Shown here piece by piece: positions 1 through 10,802 of a stretch of DNA of 64,000 nt. The DNA lies in NCBI RefSeq assembly GCF_964656455.1, contig NC_135724.1, forward strand, positions 7,927,466-7,991,465. The letters run 5' to 3'. The position numbers were made by a program, and so were the translations under genes. The first letter of the stretch is position 1. The number at the start of each line of letters is the position of its first letter. A model generated the notes under the pieces. That model was not told the DNA's origin. It saw nothing but the letters and a program-made list of their open reading frames with translations, and made no database searches. This DNA is from Halichoerus grypus (Eukaryota > Chordata > Mammalia > Carnivora > Phocidae).

Positions 1-1074
1 AGCATTTAGCACTAATCTTTCCAAATAACGGATGGTCAATAAGCATTTGTCTAATTAAATTGAAACACAGAACTGTCGTTTTCCCTTTCTTCCATCACGG
101 GCTGCCCTCAAGTCTTTCCCTGGATGGAAATTGAACAAATTAGCAAATTGAGGGAAGGAACCCAGGATGTTAGTGACACTAAGGATTTTTCTACTGCTTC
201 ACCTTGGTTGATGAAAAATGCACCGAGGGCGGCTGTGACAATAGGAGCACCCGGGAACACGGGCAACATGGTAGGAGAGAGTGAGTGACAGCACGGATCT
301 CCGGAGGGTCACAGATGTTGGACGTGATGGATTTAGCTTCATGAAAATGCATCACTTTTACATGAATAGCTAAATTGAACTGTAGAATATATTGTCCCAC
401 TTGGTTAAATGTGATAAAAAGATTAGTGGACTTGAATGTGTAATCATGGCCGAACATCACAAAGGAAGAAGCGCTTGTTCTTTCTACCTTGTCGCCCGAA
501 TCAGTTTGTGGTTGTAACTTAGAATGGAAATGTTATGAAAAATGACCCAAGGGCTGAAACAATGGTCTTCAGAACTCTGTCTTCCTGACCATTTAAAATA
601 ATCCTGCCGCTTCCGATGTGCTGACTTGGGGAGAAGCCAGAGGAGATCACAGTGTGCCTGAACAAAACCAAGTCCTTCCTTCACACCCAGTACCCCGGAG
701 CCTGTGTGTCCAGGGACATTTCCCACACTTTCTCTGCCTCATTTTGTGTTGCTTCCAGTTAGAGATCAGAATGGTCACATTGTTAAGTGAATGTGGTTGG
801 TGGACGTGCGCAGCCCTGGTTAGGTGTGGCGGGAGCCAAAAGACAGTGGACACATTGACGCGTGTGTCTATAGGAAGAAATTTAATGTTTAGTGTGCAAA
901 ATGTTAGACACTTATTTTTCCTTTTATTGTCAACTTTGATGTTCACAACAAATAGGCTCTTTTGCTTTGCCTGGGACTCTCCCAGTTTCAGCACTGAAAA
1001 TCCTTCATTCTGGGGAAACTCCTGAGAATGAAGCAAACCAGAATGGTCGGTCAACCTAGAACAAACCACAGTGT

Positions 1075-1200
1075 TCACCATCTTTATTTTACAGAGGAGA
1101 GGACTGAACTTTATAGATGCAAAAAACTGGTAAATTGCTGAGCACAAGTAAAACATAGATCATCTGACTCTAAGTTTCTTGTTCTCTTTTCTTCATCATA
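1075..1200 (-). repeat. MIR SINE fragment
   Basis: Read on the minus strand this follows the MIR core and 3' part: the plus strand shows the 'attttacagaggagag' segment (reverse of the usual 'tcctcatctgtaaaatg'), then the tract matching the tissue-neutral 'cagagccaggattcaaa' region. It is strongly diverged, as expected for an ancient mammalian tRNA-derived SINE. Confidence 0.65.
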
Positions 1201-1299
1201 TTGAATATTCTAGGCTTATATAAACAATATATATATTTGGACCTCTTTGGGAAAGTTAATCTATATTATGATATAGCAAGCCTTGTGAGTGATGATTTG

Positions 1300-1430
1300 A
1301 CAAAAGATTCACTGTCATAGATTTGTTTCTTCATTTGTAAAAAGAGGATAGTAATAGCATCTACATCACAGATTTCTTTTGAGGAGTAAATAATTTATAT
1401 GAAAGACCTGGAAACATCAGTTTCACATAG
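1300..1430 (+). repeat. MIR SINE fragment, 3' half
   Basis: The segment 'cttcatttgtaaaaagagga' followed by 'gatagtaatagcatctac' and 'gaggagtaaata' matches the second half of MIR in the plus orientation, with heavy divergence. Confidence 0.6.
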
Positions 1431-1954
1431 TAAACTTAACACATCAAAAAATTAAATTAATTGTATAAGAGACTCTTCATAAGTAAACAAATACACACAG
1501 AGTAAGATCAGTTTGTGATTATGTCGACACAGTAGGAGGATTTCCTAGTGACTAGGAGAGAACAACATCCATCATCTGAACCTTTCCCTGGAGAGAGACT
1601 AGCTTGGCTGGTTTTAAACTTTCCATGAAGGAATTACAACTTCATCTTTTTGCATAAAGGAAAAAATACCTTATGTTTTTGCATCTAACCCATCTCCTCT
1701 GTGGTCTGATAAAAATCTTTTCTTTAGGGAGATGAAAAAAGATAGTCATCATCTCCCATAATAACTATTTTCATGCACTTGGGTAGAGTCGTTTCATCCA
1801 GTGCGTTCAGTTATAGTAGCCTCTTTTCTTCTCTTGAATTTTAAAAGATTCCTCCTGATGTTAGGTTTTTATAGTTTTCATTGGAATGGTCAAGAGTTTA
1901 TGGAATAGCATGGCTCCAGATAGCCCATGGAACTGGGGCAACATGGCTCCAGAA

Positions 1955-2180
1955 GCAGTGAGCCTAACAGTCATGAGGGAAGCATGTGGATTCAAATCCA
2001 GACACTACCACTAGCCAGCCACATGATTTAGGGCAAGTTACTCTTCCTCTCTTGCCTCAGTTTCCCAATCTGAGTTAAATATAGAGTTTTTGATGAAAGC
2101 TAAATAAAATAATCCATTGAGGAGGTTTGGTAAAACACCTGGAACTTTCTCTAAAGCTTAACTCTATTATCACTGTCATC
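1955..2180 (+). repeat. MIR SINE, near full length
   Basis: Typical MIR landmarks occur in order: 'gattcaaatccagacacta', then 'gggcaagttactcttcct', then 'gcctcagtttcccaatctg', and finally the 'taaataaaataatccattga' region. It is the best-preserved of the three MIRs in this intron. Confidence 0.8.
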
Positions 2181-2538
2181 CAAGATGTTACACTGTTGGC
2201 ATTGAGAAGGAAGTTTTTAATTGTGGGAAATCTCTAAGTTTGAAATTATTTGGAGAAGGCAATAAGCCATTTATGCAATAACCTACTATGAACCATTCTT
2301 TAGTAAGCTCGCTGAGATTAATTACTAATATACACTGGCTGGATATCCATTTAGATGCCTTCACCATCTGTGGAAAAGAATTAAGTCAAGGGAATTTTGA
2401 GTAGGTATGTATGAAGCAATTTCAACATAGTTAGTGAGGGCATGTAGGCTGGGGTACAAGTAGGGTATAATACTATATGCAATAATACTAGTGCTGAAGT
2501 GTAAGATCTTAATGCCTCTATTGAATATGTATTCTTAG

Positions 2539-2590
2539 GAGAAGGAGACAGAAAAAACTATTTAAACAACCCTGGGATGCACAGAATAAG
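2539..2590 (+). CDS. CD226: CD226 (DNAM-1) penultimate coding exon, juxtamembrane cytoplasmic segment
   Basis: A 52-nt exon lies between an AG acceptor (2537-2538) and a consensus GTAAGT donor starting at 2591. It enters in phase 2 (its first base completes an Arg codon) and leaves in phase 0. The 17 full codons read RRRQKKLFKQPWDAQNK: a basic stop-transfer cluster followed by a Trp-Asp-x-Gln-x-Lys end. This matches the layout of the CD226 tail just inside the membrane (poly-Arg, then Leu-Phe, then Trp-Asp-Thr-Gln-Lys in human, as I recall it). CD226 is an immunoglobulin-superfamily activating receptor on NK cells, T cells and platelets that binds CD155 and CD112. The Ig and membrane exons are not in the window. 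The identification rests mainly on the terminal exon at 4319, which this exon joins in frame. It is too short to stand as an ORF by itself. Confidence 0.85.
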
Positions 2591-4318
2591 GTAAGTTTTC
2601 TCAGAGCTGTCATTTTCCAACTTTTGTGCATTGTAATATCCTGTAAAGTTGGTCCATTTTGCAGTCGACAACCTTATTGTTCTCCTTTCAATTACCTGGC
2701 CATGTAGTGGATCAGCTATTTGAGGAAACACCTGTTCTCTGACCTGCTCTCTTATTATTGATGCCCTTTGAAACAGTTTGTCTTACTTCATGTTCATTGT
2801 CTCCACTGTTGGTCAGATTTTCTCTTTAACATATATGATTCTGGTTACAAATTTTTTTAAAAGATTTATTTATTTTATTTTAGGGAGAGACTCTCTAAAA
2901 TAAAGAGGGAATGGGGGAAAGGGATAGGTAGAGGGAAAGAATCTTCAAGTAGACTCCCTGTTGAGCATGGAGCCCAATGCAGGGCTCCATCTCACGACCC
3001 TGAGATCAAGACCTGAGCTGAAACCAAGAGTCAGACGCTCAACCGAGCCACCCAAGTGCCCGTTTACAAAATTTTACAGCAAAACATTTCCCCAAGTGTT
3101 ATCTAAAATTACATCATTTCCCTTCAATTTAATTATTTGCAATTGAATTCTACATGACCAAAACATCAAGTAATAAAAATTTTATGACAATCTAATATGT
3201 GTGCTTTGGATTTCTGTTACCTATTTATTTATCAGTTTAATTTTTTTCTTCTATTAGTTACCCTTTGCACACCAAATTTTTTTTTTTTCTGAGTAATTCG
3301 TGGCTGGCTTTTAGAAAGACTACAGAAGTTTTGCCTTGTTTCATCTGCCGCTCCAGCAAGTGATAAAACATTGCTGTTATACACAATTTTGGGGTCCCTT
3401 CTTTGTCGTTAGCTGTTGTCAACTCAAGCCACTCTATAGCCACATTTATTGCTGTGAATGTCAGGGAAGGGAAGGAACTTTGCAACTTCCTATATTAAGT
3501 ATTCAACTTGTTCATACTTTTGTAGAATAATGATATTTTGAACGATGATTAGAAAGATAGTGAGTTGGGCTGTGAAAGAGAAAGAAGCTGACCTACCTGA
3601 TTGTTTTGGGGTTTTCAACAGGCTCTGGAATTACCAGTGGAACTGCAACTTTCTTTTTGCTTTTTCCTTGCAAGCACCAAAACCACTCAGTTTCCAAATT
3701 ACTCACCAAAGACCTTTCTCTCTTCTTCTTTTTTTCCTCTCGATTTCTCTCTCTCTCACCCATGCTTACATATTTTCTGCCACATACATATATAGGTGGC
3801 CAAAGTGACTTGATTAGGGTAGAGAATGTTATGTGACATCATCTTGAAAGTAATGCCAGTTTATTTTGTTAATTTCTTTTATTGTGTTTAGTTGCTTATT
3901 GTCAAGACATGACACTGTGTACTTTAAAAGTATTGTTTATTAAAGCATTCATTCAACAGAAATTATTAAGCACCCACTATGGGAAATACTATACTAAACT
4001 TCCATGTAAAAAGGAGACTAATGGTTCCTATCAAAACAGCCTGGGACATTGGGAGAGAGTTCTAAGACTAAGTGTTTCATAATCTAATATAAAAAGTGAT
4101 AATCTAGAGTAGTCTCCTGTTGCATCTTATTCTGAGCCCTGAAAGTAAAAAATGTGATTTCTCATATAAGTTCAGTACAAAGAAGAGAATGTTTTATGAA
4201 ATTAATTATAATAGAAATTTGACTTATATTGTGGTTGATTTAAGGAGAGATTTGTTTTGAGTATCTTTATTGGCTGCTGAAATGCAGTGAATCATTGACA
4301 TTCTGTCTGTCTTTCTAG
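2591..4318 (+). other. CD226: CD226 last intron
   Basis: This 1,728-bp intron runs from the GTAAGT donor at 2591 to the pyrimidine-rich acceptor 'ttctgtctgtctttctag' ending at 4318. It carries one diverged Can-SINE (2856-3061, minus). A stretch at about 3940-4075 resembles the ancient L2/MIR3-type 'attcattcaacaa...aagcacccactat' motif, but weakly. The rest shows no feature I can name. ORFs around 3258-3836 are low-complexity pyrimidine-rich reading frames. Confidence 0.8.
2856..3061 (-). mobile_element. Can-SINE, older subfamily, in CD226 intron
   Basis: On the minus strand it runs from the tRNA-like head ('gggcacttgggtggctcggt') through 'ctcaggtcttgatctcaggg' to a T-rich tail that reads as AAATAAAT. 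The 'cttggtttcagctcaggtc' variant of the head marks an older carnivore SINE subfamily. Imperfect flanking duplications around 'gttacaaatttt' (about 2844 and 3062) support insertion by L1 machinery long ago. Confidence 0.85.
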
Positions 4319-4432
4319 GCAGCCAACAACTACAGAAATCCCGACTCTACCAATCAATCATCGGAGGGTGCAAGAGAGGATATTTATGTCAACTACCCAG
4401 CCTTCTCTCACAGGCCAAAGACCAGAATCTAA
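4319..4432 (+). CDS. CD226: CD226 (DNAM-1) terminal coding exon, cytoplasmic signalling tail
   Basis: The exon starts right after the acceptor AG at 4317-4318, in phase 0, and encodes 37 residues before TAA at 4430-4432. It opens with Ala-Ala-Asn-Asn-Tyr-Arg and ends with [18 protein letters not shown]. This end is the CD226 signature: the tyrosine in Glu-Asp-Ile-Tyr-Val-Asn is the phosphorylated residue that recruits Grb2/SH2 partners (YxN rule), and the Ser four residues after the second tyrosine is the PKC site known in human. Both are kept. Compared with the human tail as I remember it, this tail lacks about four residues in the Ser/Thr-rich linker before the motif, and the last residue is Ile instead of Val. 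The exon joins the one at 2539-2590 in frame. The 3'UTR follows directly. Confidence 0.93.
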   Translation, partial: AANNYRNPDSTNQSSEGAREDIYVNYPAFSHRPKTRI

Positions 4433-5289
4433 GCTTTTTCTTTGATCTGAGCAAATTTGTGATGACTGTTATGTATGTGGATCTTTATATAATTTTTTCC
4501 CACTACTCAGTGCCTACCCTGGATACCTCAGTGCTAAATTTATTTAATTTGATAGGAAAAATACTTTATAACCTGGAGAGCATTCTTAACAGAAATGTTT
4601 CAGAAAACCTGACTCTAATTAGTGTATACATAAAGGGAAACTTACTGAGTCATGTAATGGAAGAGTCCAGGGGAGAGATCAAACTTCAGGCAAGGGTTAT
4701 TTACCAAGGTTTAAATGTCATGTCTAGAATTAAGTTTGGGCATAAACCCGTTTCTGGGCCTCCTTTCATGGAGTTGGATCCACTTTATTGGTGTTAGCCT
4801 AACTCTTATTCATGTGTTTCCCTTGTGTTTCCAACAACTCTTGGCAATTCATAATCCTTGTTTCTGCCTGGTAGAGAGTTTACTTCTCTGATAAAGCAAA
4901 CAAATTTGGTTATTTGTCCACCATTAAACAGGCATTATGGCTGGAAAGGATGAAATGGCTTAAGGCAATTAAGGGTTGACCTCTAGAACCAGGACTGAGG
5001 CCAAAGCACATTACCAGGAAATTCAGGGTATCATTAGAGGAGGGAAATGGGGCCTGGAAGCTGCGCTGGTGACTAACAAATGTGCACTGCAATGCCATTC
5101 CCAAACATCTCTTATTAACCAGCTAAAAAGAGAATATGTGGATGGATCTGGGTTAGCTTTCTCTCTCCCCACTTTAAAATCTGCTCTATCAGCATAGTCC
5201 AGCAGAGTAATTGGCAGCAGAATAAATGAATGGTCAAGAGGAAGACAAATGTGACAGGGAAATCTCTTCACTCTCTATTATCAAATAAA
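4433..5289 (+). other. CD226: CD226 3'UTR (minimal extent)
   Basis: This stretch follows the CD226 stop codon. It is AT-rich and repeat-free, as expected of a 3'UTR. The 112-codon ORF at 4459-4797 lies wholly inside it, has no homology I recognise and is probably chance. The 3' end is set here at the second of two closely spaced AATAAA hexamers. Longer isoforms cannot be excluded from sequence alone. Confidence 0.6.
5221..5289 (+). terminator. Candidate CD226 poly(A) signals
   Basis: AATAAA occurs at 5221-5226 and again at 5284-5289, about 0.8 kb after the stop codon. A weaker ATTAAA lies at 4923-4928. These are the first canonical hexamers after the coding end. Actual use is not shown by the sequence. 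Confidence 0.4.
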
Positions 5290-6626
5290 GTAATCCCTGA
5301 TTCCACATGGAATTCTTGCCACTCTCCCTGGCTTAGCTTTTTGAGCAAGTGTAGTAGATGGTCCAATAATAATGTTTTTGATATTGAATTTTTCTACTTC
5401 TGGGAATTATTTCAAATATGTAAATCATTTCAAAAGAGTCAGACATCTAGGCATTATTAGTGTTTTTTTAAAAAATAATTATGGGTAATCTGAATATAAG
5501 AAAAAGAATGGTAGTTGGAAGTGTGGTTTGGGTTGTGGTAGAAACATGAGGGGGACGAACACTGGGGCGCTATAGGGAAGAAGGAACAGGGAACAAAGAA
5601 TGGGAAGGTACAGAAATAACCTTGTCTTGCTTCACAGTTTGGCCAAAGACAACCCTAGCGATATCAATACAGAGCAATTAGTGGCCATCCTGTCATTGTT
5701 CAAATTCTAGACGGGGTCAAACGAAGAAAAGTAGTCCTGAAGCTAAATAACGGTCATGATCACCTTGAAACCACAATGGTCATTACCAAAGATAGCGATC
5801 ATTCATGTCTCAAATATTTATTACTCATCTCTAAAACATTCACCACAAAAATTGCATGTAAGTATCAAAGTTGTAGATTTTTATAATTTTAAGTGAACCA
5901 AACCAAATTCTCATGTTATCTAGGAAGATTTGAAGCTGTAATTTACAGTTTTAGGCGAGTCAGTGGATATTTTATGACAATAGCTTTAACTACTATGCAC
6001 GCCCAATAGTGTAGTGATTCTGTGAATCACAGAAATTATGAGTGCCCCTGCCTGCTTCAGAAAGGAAAAAGTAAAAATGTCCACTTCTCGTGAGGTATTT
6101 CCAAATTCTCAATGACTAATATGGGTGAGAAGGAAAACATTTCTACCAATGCAATATGGGGAAATGGAAATTCCACTTGAACAGAGGAGATGATGTGTTT
6201 GGGGGTGGGGTGCACAGTACAACCAGATGCCATTGTCCTGGAGGTTTCACTCATGGAAGAATTCTGCAGCAGAGCCTGCAGACCATTTAAAACCAGTCTC
6301 TTTCTCCATGAATGTTTTGCTTTTTCTTTAATCTGTCACTCAGAATATTTATGAGCACTATATCCTCTGTTCCTCTTCTTCGTGTATTCTTCCTCTGCAG
6401 AGCTCAGGATTTTTCAGGCATTTGGAACCCTTCTAAGTCCTGCTGGAATTTCTCTGTCGCCCCCATCCCACGCACTGCTGCTGGTCCTGTTACACTCTCA
6501 GCTGTTCATGCTGATGAAATTCTACTCACTAATTTCCTTTCCCTGGACATCTTTACTTATTAACAAAGCACTTTCATTATTGTCTGTTTAATATCATTCC
6601 TAATTTGCTAGAGTTTCGTAACTCTA

Positions 6627-6628
<2 letters not shown>

Positions 6629-6669
<41 letters not shown>
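6629..6669. repeat. (AT)n microsatellite with adjacent TA/TG-rich tract
   Basis: About twenty uninterrupted AT units, followed to about 6780 by interrupted 'tatgtatatgtataaa' and a GTGTGTCACACACACACATATATATG tract (given here only in part) that is self-complementary. Such DNA extrudes cruciforms readily and is usually length-polymorphic. Confidence 0.9.
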
Positions 6670-6673
<4 letters not shown>

Positions 6674-9600
6674 GTATATGTATAAAACTATACCTACTAT
6701 ATAGATACTACATGGTATAAATAGTATATTGCGTGTGTATGTGTGTCACACACACACATATATATGTACATATATACATTTCCCCCTAATCTGTTACACC
6801 TACTATTCTGTTGTTATTAAGGAAACGGATCAAAACAGTTCCACAGAATAAAATGTCAGAATTGAATTAAATTATGTTTTAAATCTTTTTTGAAAGGTGC
6901 TACTTAGGGAGCAAGATGCTTCCTAGGATTCTTTTTTACATATATAATTTATGATGATATATAATATATTACATAAAAATCTATGTTTCCTTTGAATGCC
7001 ATAAATGTAAATTTGAATATTTCCATTAAAGTAACCAATGAAAGGGAATTGCTGTGTGATGACAAGTTAGGTAAGTTTGTTAAATGTCATTATAGAGTAT
7101 ACAGTTTTGTTGGGGAAAGAATACATGCCATTAACCTACGATGACTAGGTATTGATTGTATTATCATCAGAGAGACCTTGAGACATTATTTAAGGGCCTT
7201 TATGCATACTGAGAAAATAGAATTGAAATTTCATTAGCTTGTAATTATGCTTGTGGATGCAAGGCAGTAAATGAGGCTATATTCTTTAGTTGGTCAATAT
7301 TAAATTTTTAGGATTTTTAAGTGAATCAATTTATTACTAAAATATTATACATATAAATTTAAAATACATTGGTTATCAATTTACAAGACAAAGGAAGATA
7401 AAAATAACTTCAGTAGGTTTACTTTCATTGTAAATATTCAAGTTATGTTGGTTTATATAGAACTATCTTAAATCACATCTACAGCTGCATTACCATAATT
7501 TACCAAATTGGTAGAGTCCACATTATAATTAGAAATTGCTGTAATCAAAGTGCTTCTCCTTGATTTATAATAATGTGCTATATTCTGTACTGCTTGTATG
7601 AGATTTCAGCAAGATTGGAGGTATTGTAGAACTCAATGTTTATAAAGTTCAGTTGGAGGTGCTAAATTGTGAGTAAAGTGTTTAGCTTCTTTCCACAATA
7701 GTGGAAAAATATCTTTGAAAAATATAAAGTGGTGCAAACCTATAACACAAGTATCATCATTAGTTTGGCCACTACTAGAACATAGTACCTAGAAAGTATT
7801 GACCTTCACATTCAGGCTTTTGCATAAATTAGTATACTTTTCTACTGGTCTTTTCACTGGAATTATTCTAAGTCAAGTCTCTAGGCTCTTATACATTTAT
7901 CTGAAACATAAAAACAAGTATTTTTTTTTAACTTTTCTATTGCTAGTGACCCATGTGTGGAACTGTGGCTTCTAGAATTCACTGCAATGCTTTCTAAGGG
8001 AATTTTACAAAATCTTCAAGGTTGGTTTACATAGTATTTCAGATTCAAAGCACTAACTGTGTTGTAAGGTATCATAATAAAAGACCGAATCTGGGGATAT
8101 GTGTGATAAATGTCTGCAATAAATCCCATTTATTGTCTATTGTCCCTGTTTGAATGATGAGTTATATAATCACCCTGTTTAGAACATTTTTTCCAGTTTT
8201 ATGTGTAATTTCAGATTGTCTGGTTTTGTAGGGCACGCAATGTACCTGACATACTGAATTCTGTTGTTTGAATGAATAAAGTACAGTGTTTCACCATCAT
8301 TAGTTTTACCTGCCATCAAAGATTATTAGAAAAAAGGTCCTCTAGAATAATATTAACATAAAGAGTTAAATGCAGAAAAAATTCAAACCACTGACGCTTT
8401 ATAACTTCTATAGCACTGCAACATTCAGTGCATTTTCTAAGTGCATGTAGTTCAAAATCAAAGTGCTGTATGAGGGGTTTTTGCAAAAAAAAAAAAAATA
8501 TATAGTTTCCTTCCCTTCCCATTTTCCCCCCATTGAGACAACAAATTTCACTTCCTCAGATTAATTTATTTCTCTCTACTTTTCTGAATAGCATGCTTAT
8601 ATCATTACTAGATTTTTTTTTCAATTTTAGACATTGTTTTTTGATGCGGATGCTTTCTTCTCCACGAACTCACCACACATGCATACATTTCTCATGTGCC
8701 CATCCTTCCAAAATATTTGTATTAAAGTTTGATTATTTCAATATTTGGTGTTTATGTTTTTATGACTTTGCCAACACTCTTCTCAGCTGAATCAAATGGT
8801 AAAAATGATCATGCTTCTCTCCTACAGAACTTTGGTTTTCACCTAGAGCTAATAATTGTCTCTTTTTAGCTTTTACCTTAAGTTTATCTTAAACCCTTCA
8901 CCAGTGACCTAGATAATCTCTCCAGATTCTCTGTGATGCAGCAGATGTTCCCAACTTGAACTTCCTGAAAAATTTACCCTAGAATCTTGACTTGGGTCAT
9001 TAAGCAGTGGTTCTTCCTGCATAGCTGTCATCCTCTGCCTCCCTTCAGAAAAAATGAAGACAAAGGAACATAAAACCTGGAATCAATTCTAGAAAATGCC
9101 CTAGTACACAAGGCTATGAGGTTCCAGATTGCAAGTGTTTACCCAGTGCCCTGAATGAGGAACAGTAAGAAACATATAATATTTGGGTTTGTGTCTGCAA
9201 GAGTCAGGGGTATTGGTTGTAATCTTTGGAAGCTGATGTTGACTGTTCTAGAAAAACAGAGACAGAGAGAGGGAGAGGGAAAGGGAGAGAGGGCACCAAT
9301 GCTTGGGAAACGGGGAGAAAATGTGGCAACTCCAGTGGTCCATAAGCAGGATGGCACATTTTAGATAGACTTTAATATAAATTCAGGACCTTATATAATA
9401 ACTGAATTTATTACAGGTGTATCCAAATATATCCAAGGTTGTTTTTGAATAAGTTGGTGAATAGACAAATACAAGTCACAATCCATATCAACACTCTCAA
9501 GAGTACTGGAGTAGTGGCCAACAGTTCATTTTTAATAGTGTTATTGAGATTGGATTTGGATATGAGGATTCACCCATCTCTCAAAGAACAGATCTATTGT

Positions 9601-10602
9601 ATATTATTCTTGACTTTAACTTTAGTCCAGTTTACTGAGTTTTTAAACTGTAACTTATGTCTAGACAGGTGTGTCTTTACACAAAAATATCAATTTCTTT
9701 GTAACATATAACCTCCAAAATTCCAAGTAAGAAGTTGACCTTTGTCCATTTTTTAATGGAAAACTGCTAATTAAAATAATATAAATGTCATAAAATTATA
9801 CTAAGTACCACTTGACGAGTAGAAACAAACATTAAAGGAAGAACGCAATGTGTAGACAACACCGATCTTGTACATGTGGCCAAAGAAGCAAAGGTCCTTT
9901 CTGGATTATGAGTTTAAAATATCCCCTGAGTTCAAAATGTCAAGCAAAATTCTCCAAATCCTGGAAGAGTGATGCCAAACGATATTTGTAAGACAAGAAG
10001 CTCTGATAACTTTCTTCACTCTTCAAAATTTAAAGAATCTCAACTGATTTTTAATTTTTCTGGAAATTCATTTTTAAGATGATCTCCTTCTTATTCAGTC
10101 ACTTATTCATTACAACCTTTATCCTAGGTATTCAAAAGTACTTCTAGTGAATAAAACCATTATTCTTTAATCAGATGATTGGGTGAGGTTTTGAGCTCTC
10201 CAAAGTTCTCTCAATGTTATTAAAATTTCTTATTACAGCTTTTCATGTGTCTTTGGTCTGTGACATTCACAAACATTTCTTCAGTAGAATTGCTTGCCCC
10301 TTCTGCTCCCTGCTCCTATCCATTCCCATGAAGGCCTGGCCCCTGTTGATTATGTTATTATTACTATTTTTTAATTCCTTAGGTGAGACAGGAAGACCAC
10401 AGGAGCCCAGACTAAGTTCGAGACCTGTGCTCTGGTGAAGTCCTTTCCTCTGGAGGGTAGGTGGGTCTTTGTTATTGAGAAGGCTCTTGGCTTATTTCAC
10501 AGTGGTGACCCTGCCTGTTCCCTTGCCAGATCCATGAGGGGACCTTTCTCAGGTCCTCATGGTGTTAGCATTAAACCTGGAAGTCCTTCCTCATGTGCTT
10601 TT

Positions 10603-10802
10603 TAAAAAAAGATTTATTTATTTATTTGACAGAGAGAGAGGGAGAAGGAAAGAGAGAGAGAGCACAAGCAGGGGGAGCAGGACATGTAGAAGCAGGCTCC
10701 CTGCTGAGCAGGAAGCCCAATGCGGGGCTCAATCCCAGCACCCTGCCTGGGTTCATGACCTGAGCGGAAAATGCTTAACCAGCTGAGCCACTCAGGCACC
10801 CC
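10603..10802 (-). mobile_element. Can-SINE
   Basis: The minus-strand element has the standard head (tRNA-derived 'gggtgcctgagtggctcagc'), the 'ggtcatgaacc' B-box region, a CT-rich stretch and the AATAAATAAATC tail. Flanking copies of 'tcctcatgtgctttt' at 10588 and 10803 (two mismatches) form its target-site duplication. The ORFs on both strands at 10559-10799 are SINE reading frames. Confidence 0.92.

Larger units (their letters stand above)
1..2538 (+). other. CD226: CD226 intron upstream of the penultimate exon (partial)
   Basis: This stretch lies upstream of the CD226 exon at 2539, in the sense orientation of that gene. It is AT-rich and contains three MIR fragments, listed separately. 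I looked for the preceding CD226 exon (membrane-spanning segment, ending in phase 2 before a GT donor) and found no convincing candidate, so it probably lies outside the window. The overlapping ORFs at 618-1025 (+) and 647-1156 (-) show no recognisable domain and no splice context, and I treat them as chance. Confidence 0.75.

Noticed and set aside
900..1020. Hydrophobic plus-strand frame considered as the CD226 membrane exon
   Set aside because: It lacks a GT donor in phase 2 and any match to the expected flanking residues.
647..1156. 169-codon minus-strand ORF overlapping a 135-codon plus-strand ORF
   Set aside because: No domain, no splice context, opposite to CD226, and part of it lies in a MIR. 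Long frames on both strands at once suggest chance.
4459..4797. 112-codon ORF after the CD226 stop
   Set aside because: It lies in the 3'UTR and has no recognisable motif or conserved start context.
10603..10802. SINE heads considered as functional tRNA genes
   Set aside because: The tRNA-Lys-like heads lack a complete cloverleaf and are followed by SINE bodies and A-rich tails.
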